Of a stretch of DNA of 64,000 nt, positions 60,426-64,000 are shown piece by piece. The DNA is taken from NCBI GenBank assembly GCA_014084085.1, contig NPFB01000016.1, forward strand, positions 260,229 through 324,228, given 5' to 3'. How positions within the stretch are numbered: the first letter of the stretch is position 1; every line of letters starts with the position of its first letter. The notes under the pieces are model-generated. The model was given only the letters and a program-made list of their open reading frames with translations. It made no database searches and was not told the DNA's origin. The position numbers and the translations under genes were made by a program. This DNA is from Hondaea fermentalgiana (Eukaryota; Sar; Bigyra; Thraustochytrida; Thraustochytriidae).

Positions 60426-63308
60426 CTATTCGGTCTTGCTCTTTTCAGCATCTGCAGCCGCAGCGGCAGCTGCAGCAATCGCAGCGGCGTGTCGGCGATA
60501 GCGCTTGACCTCAACAAAGAGTGTGAGCAGAACCGCGAGCGAGAGGCTGAGACTGGCCTGCAACTTGAGCGAGAACTTTGCAAAGAGCGGCTGGTCAAAG
60601 AGCTTGTGAAAGTCCGTCGAATTCAAGTAGCCAAAGACCCACCAACGGATGATACAGAGCGTGAGGAAGAATGTAAAGAGGGCGCTCACGCAGCCGCTCA
60701 AGTTCTCGTCTCGGTAGCTAAAGTAGCTGAGCATGAAGCGCCGGCCAGACTGGCTTTCGGGCGTGTCATGGACCGGCACAGAATCCCACACTGTGAATGA
60801 TTCAATAAAGTAACGCGCCGGGGACATGGAACACTGAATGTGTATAATGCGCGCCGCCGGGTAACGCTCAAGCATGAGCGAATCGAGATTGATTTGACGC
60901 TTGTTTGGACTGTACATGGCAAAAACATGGGTCCACAAAAGATATCCGATGGCGAGGCAGGCGCTACGTTGAAAGTGGTGGCCGCCCAGCACGCAAAGCA
61001 AAGCGGAGACGGACCAGCTTGCAATGTAAAAAATAAAGATGATGTAGGCCATCTCACAGTGACGACGCGCGCGCAGAATACGGTAGTCACTGGTCCGGAT
61101 GAGGAGCGCAATGTGGAAGGTTAGCGCAAAGAGGTTCGCGGTGAAAAATGCTTTGACAAGATTGAGCGCCACCACCGCATTGTGATGCGCCCCCAACACC
61201 ATGCCAGCTTGCGCAGCACGTTTGATCGGCGCGACATTGTCCTGGAACACAGCCGAGAAGGCGGCAAGAGCCGAGACGGCCACGGATACGAAAAAGGCCG
61301 CCATCGCGCGCGCATCCCACGAGCTGCTATAGGAGCGAACCCACGCGCACACGACAGCAGTGACAATGGTGCAAATGGCTTCAATGACGAAACCCTGACG
61401 AATTGCCACCATAGCGAGAACCTCTGTCCAGAGATAGGCTTGACGCACAAGACCTGGTTTCGGTACGCGAGGATAGTTTTGGAGGATGAACTCGCGCTTG
61501 CAGATGCGCTGACGGACGAGGGGGTATTGCTCGCATTCGCTGTGATCTCGGCCCTCGATTCCGGGCGAGGACCTTCCATAGAATGCCGTGTCCCCGCCGT
61601 CCACGATGCTACGCCAGAGCTCGGGAAGCGTGGGTCGACTTCCGCAATGCGTTTCGTTGTCTGTGCTGTCTTTGTAGCGGTCTGACACCATGTCCTCGTA
61701 TGGGCAAATGTGAGACGGGTAGGGAACAGTTCCTGCGAGAACGTCGAGAAGGTACTCTGGGGTGGTGATGCGCGACTGCGTCACCGTACCTGAAATGTCA
61801 AAGCCCATGAGAGAGAAAGCATCTGCAACCTTTGTCCGCGGACCGACGTAAGCTGCCTCGCCGAGTTGCAGCAGAACGAGGTTATCGAGTAAGTCGAAGA
61901 CTCGCGTCGAAGGGACGTGCAAGACCACAATGATTGACACCCCCTTTTGATCTGCAATGCGTCGTAGCCGGCGCGCGAGCTTGAAGGCGGCCGCGCCATC
62001 GAGGCCACTAGTTGGCTCATCCATGATGAGAACGCTGGGGTTAGTGATGAGCTCGATGCCAATGCTCACCCGCTTCCTCTCGCCGCCGCTCAGTCCGCGA
62101 GAAGTAAGTCCTCCAATAGGGCTATGCCGAATGTGATGCAGATCCAAGAGCGTAAGCGTCTCCTCGAGCGCCTCGCGACGCTGGGCCTCAGTGTAATACC
62201 ATGGAAGCCTCCAGGCTGCACTGTGCAAAAGTGTTTCCTCCACAGTGAGTTCTTCGAGAAGTGCATCCTTTTGAGGGACGTGACCGACGCGATCCAAAAT
62301 CACATTGAGCGCTTGACGCTCGCCGTTGAGGTAGACGTGGCCGAGCGATGGCTCGCAGAGGCGCTCGCCGCGACCCAAAAGTTGGTACGCAAAGGTCGAC
62401 TTGCCTGCGCCTGATGGACCGAGTACGCCTGTGATCTGGCCTGGTGGGATGTGGCCCGTGATGTTGTGGAGAATCGGGTACGAGTGTTGCGCGACTTTGC
62501 AGCCGACGCGATCAAAGGAAATCTCAATGGGGAGGACGATGTTGTCCTCGTGACCAGCCGCGAGCACGCTTGCGGCGGTGTCCTTGGGGCCAAAGAGGAA
62601 CTCATCCTCTGTAATGATACAAATAAACGTCGCAAAGACGAGACCCAAAACGAGTGTCATGAGGACACGGGGCCGGGGCAGAATCCCTACGTGGCCTTTT
62701 GGACTGAAGAAGGCTTGCATGACAGAGAGCCTCTCGTTTTCTCGTGGATTCTTGTTTGAGGTCATGTTCACCATTGAATTTCGCACGTAAGAAACGGGAA
62801 AGACGAGAACGTGTACAAAGGAGACGAGGAAGAACCAAGCCAAGAGGACCACCACGCGGGTGACGCGCCATGCGAGGCGGCACGGGACAAGGGGGTCGCT
62901 TTGCGCGGACTTTCGCTCCGTGTCTTCTGTCTGGCCTTTTTCTCCGTCACCAGGATCGTCGTTTTGGTCGTGGTCGTCGGCTTCGTTTGTCGCTTGGACG
63001 CCTCGAGAGGCTGTCGTTTGGGCCAAGAGGAGGGATTGTCGATGGAGGTCCTGCAGCGCATGGTTTTTTCGGAGCTCTTCGACCTGCGCGGCGAGCTCTG
63101 CGTACTCGCGTCGAAGTTGGTCGCGCAGCGCGGCCTCCCTCTCAAACTCGTTGTCTTCGTCGCCGTCGCTGTCGTCGTTGTCGACGAACACGTTGCCGCC
63201 CCCGACTACCTCATCATCATCCTCTCGGTCTCGCCGCAAGTACGTCTCGCCCTGGCGGTCGTCGAGGACGACCGCGCTAGCGCCGTCGTCCCAGGCGGCG
63301 TTCGACAT
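60426..63308 (-). CDS. ABCG-type half ABC transporter with N-terminal extension
   Basis: 960 aa from the ATG at 63306-63308. The order is ATPase domain then membrane domain, typical of the ABCG/White family. An acidic coiled-coil-like N-terminus (about 20-105) precedes two additional hydrophobic segments (about 150-170 and 210-230) not found in small ABCG proteins. ATPase domain: Walker A GPSGAGKSTFAYQLLGRG (about 298), signature LSGGERKRVSIGIELI (about 406), Walker B VLIMDEPTSGLD (about 428), and VLHVPSTRVFDLLDNLVLLQLG with the H-loop. Six hydrophobic segments follow from about 640 to the end. A Lys/Glu/Ala tail with a polyalanine run closes the protein. ABCG half transporters dimerise and export lipids or other hydrophobic compounds; the substrate cannot be told. 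All ATP-site residues appear intact. It is convergent with the preceding gene, 119 bp apart. Confidence 0.9.
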   Translation of the reverse strand: MSNAAWDDGASAVVLDDRQGETYLRRDREDDDEVVGGGNVFVDNDDSDGDEDNEFEREAALRDQLRREYAELAAQVEELRKNHALQDLHRQSLLLAQTTASRGVQATNEADDHDQNDDPGDGEKGQTEDTERKSAQSDPLVPCRLAWRVTRVVVLLAWFFLVSFVHVLVFPVSYVRNSMVNMTSNKNPRENERLSVMQAFFSPKGHVGILPRPRVLMTLVLGLVFATFICIITEDEFLFGPKDTAASVLAAGHEDNIVLPIEISFDRVGCKVAQHSYPILHNITGHIPPGQITGVLGPSGAGKSTFAYQLLGRGERLCEPSLGHVYLNGERQALNVILDRVGHVPQKDALLEELTVEETLLHSAAWRLPWYYTEAQRREALEETLTLLDLHHIRHSPIGGLTSRGLSGGERKRVSIGIELITNPSVLIMDEPTSGLDGAAAFKLARRLRRIADQKGVSIIVVLHVPSTRVFDLLDNLVLLQLGEAAYVGPRTKVADAFSLMGFDISGTVTQSRITTPEYLLDVLAGTVPYPSHICPYEDMVSDRYKDSTDNETHCGSRPTLPELWRSIVDGGDTAFYGRSSPGIEGRDHSECEQYPLVRQRICKREFILQNYPRVPKPGLVRQAYLWTEVLAMVAIRQGFVIEAICTIVTAVVCAWVRSYSSSWDARAMAAFFVSVAVSALAAFSAVFQDNVAPIKRAAQAGMVLGAHHNAVVALNLVKAFFTANLFALTFHIALLIRTSDYRILRARRHCEMAYIIFIFYIASWSVSALLCVLGGHHFQRSACLAIGYLLWTHVFAMYSPNKRQINLDSLMLERYPAARIIHIQCSMSPARYFIESFTVWDSVPVHDTPESQSGRRFMLSYFSYRDENLSGCVSALFTFFLTLCIIRWWVFGYLNSTDFHKLFDQPLFAKFSLKLQASLSLSLAVLLTLFVEVKRYRRHAAAIAAAAAAAADAEKSKTE

Positions 63309-64000
63309 GGGCTTGTCCAGCGCGCACGAGCGAGCGAGCGAGCGAGCAAGCGAATACGCTGGCGAGGCTGGTCACGAGTCAGGGAAATCGCGCAAGAGCG
63401 CGTACTTCTGGCCTATAACTCCGATGCCGGAGCGTGCCGGAGGTCGCTGGGCGTGGAGTTCTGGCCGCTAGAGCGGCGTCAAGGAGGAGGGCGCTATCGT
63501 CGTCGTCGGCGGCGGCGTCGACGATGTTGCTGTCGGAGATGAACAGCAGTGTCTTGGTCTGATTTCGTCACCAGCGGGCCAGGCAAATGCCGCCGAGCGC
63601 GTGGAGGAGACCTTTGCTTGCTTCGGGCTCGTGTCTATGATTCTTGCGCTAAAAGTCTGTGCAAAGTAAGCAAAGCAACTTTAAAAAAGCAACATGTGCC
63701 AAGAAAGAGCACTTTTTTAGGGAATGAACGCATGCATGAGCTCTTGTCAACAAATTGGACACCGAAAGCGCCTGCCGCCCTTCGTGGCCGATCTCCCATC
63801 TCGTCCTCCAAGACGTGAAGAAGCCAAGCCAAGCCAATCCTAGCCAAGCCAAGCACGCACCTCATGCACGATCTCTACATCCTCTCTTAAACTTCTCCCT
63901 CGCCTCCGTCCGCCGCGCCGCAGTATCACCTCCCCGGCCTCGCCGTCGCCCCACGCGTCCCACTCCCCCCCTCTCTCCCCCTCGCGCCCCCACACACCCC
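63309..64000. other. Upstream region of the ABCG gene to window end
   Basis: About 690 bp. A GAGC tetranucleotide repeat (63327-63351) lies in the ABCG leader. Repeated AAGCC/AGCCA units occur at 63821-63854. The final ~100 bp are strongly C-rich. No gene is supported; frames here are low-complexity. Confidence 0.4.

Noticed and set aside
1..64000. CRISPR arrays, prophage, bacterial operons or viral insertions
   Set aside because: No regularly spaced repeats, integrase, capsid or reverse-transcriptase motifs anywhere; all recognisable genes are eukaryotic cellular genes.

Overview
The window is nuclear DNA of a protist: eukaryotic orthologues throughout (REV3, SZT2, RINT1, EBP1, VWA8, NOSIP, ZNF622), GT-AG introns, no operons and no bacterial ribosome-binding sites. 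It is gene-dense and intron-poor. I count 20 protein-coding genes, one of them cut by the left edge, and only four introns that I can support. Coding regions are moderately GC-rich. Low-complexity Gln/Ala runs and short tandem repeats are common. A stramenopile, most likely a thraustochytrid (Labyrinthulomycetes), fits best; this is an inference from gene structure and protein character, not from a marker gene. One 100-N assembly gap lies at 49320-49419.

Layout. 1-279: 5' end of Golgi CASP (-). 518-5545: DNA polymerase zeta catalytic subunit REV3 (+). 6243-7532: membrane-anchored, probably mitochondrial NDP-kinase-fold protein (+). 8156-10495: TAP-like half ABC transporter (+). 10885-13041: MLO-family seven-TM protein (-). 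14581-27198: a 12.6-kb single-exon SZT2 homologue (+). 27467-28339: membrane RING-H2 protein (-). 29924-31551: EBP1/PA2G4, two exons (+). 31798-32757: GPATCH4-like (-). 33339-34220: DUF1279/FAM210-like (-). 34752-36155: MFSD5-like transporter (-), divergent from RINT1/Tip20 at 36394-38892 (+). 39648-40910: ZNF622/Rei1 (+). 41497-48168: VWA8, two exons (+). 49261-51505: sulfotransferase-like type II membrane protein across the gap (+). 51931-52437: PLGRKT homologue (-). 53140-53610: calmodulin-like EF-hand protein (+). 53987-55390: p97/Cdc48 cofactor with SHP box and PUB domain (+). 55583-56533: unknown conserved-looking protein (-). 57371-58351: NOSIP (+). 58890-60306: unknown polytopic protein, two exons (+). 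60426-63308: ABCG half transporter (-).

How the genes relate. This is ordinary eukaryotic chromosome, not a cluster or operon. Several genes fall into shared processes: Golgi/ER traffic (CASP, RINT1), nutrient signalling to TORC1 (SZT2), ribosome biogenesis (EBP1, ZNF622, GPATCH4), p97-dependent protein handling (SHP-PUB protein, membrane RING ligase), and mitochondrial roles (VWA8, NDPK-like, FAM210-like). Divergent neighbours separated by roughly 240 bp to 0.8 kb suggest shared promoters.

The less expected signals are: a start codon split from the rest of its gene by an intron, which creates a myristoylation motif followed at once by an SHP box; six perfect copies of the palindrome TAGGCCTA, all in non-coding DNA; a textbook G-quadruplex motif in the EBP1 intron; paired perfect hairpins upstream of NOSIP; and several family members with altered key residues (ZNF622 fingers, PLGRKT C-terminus).
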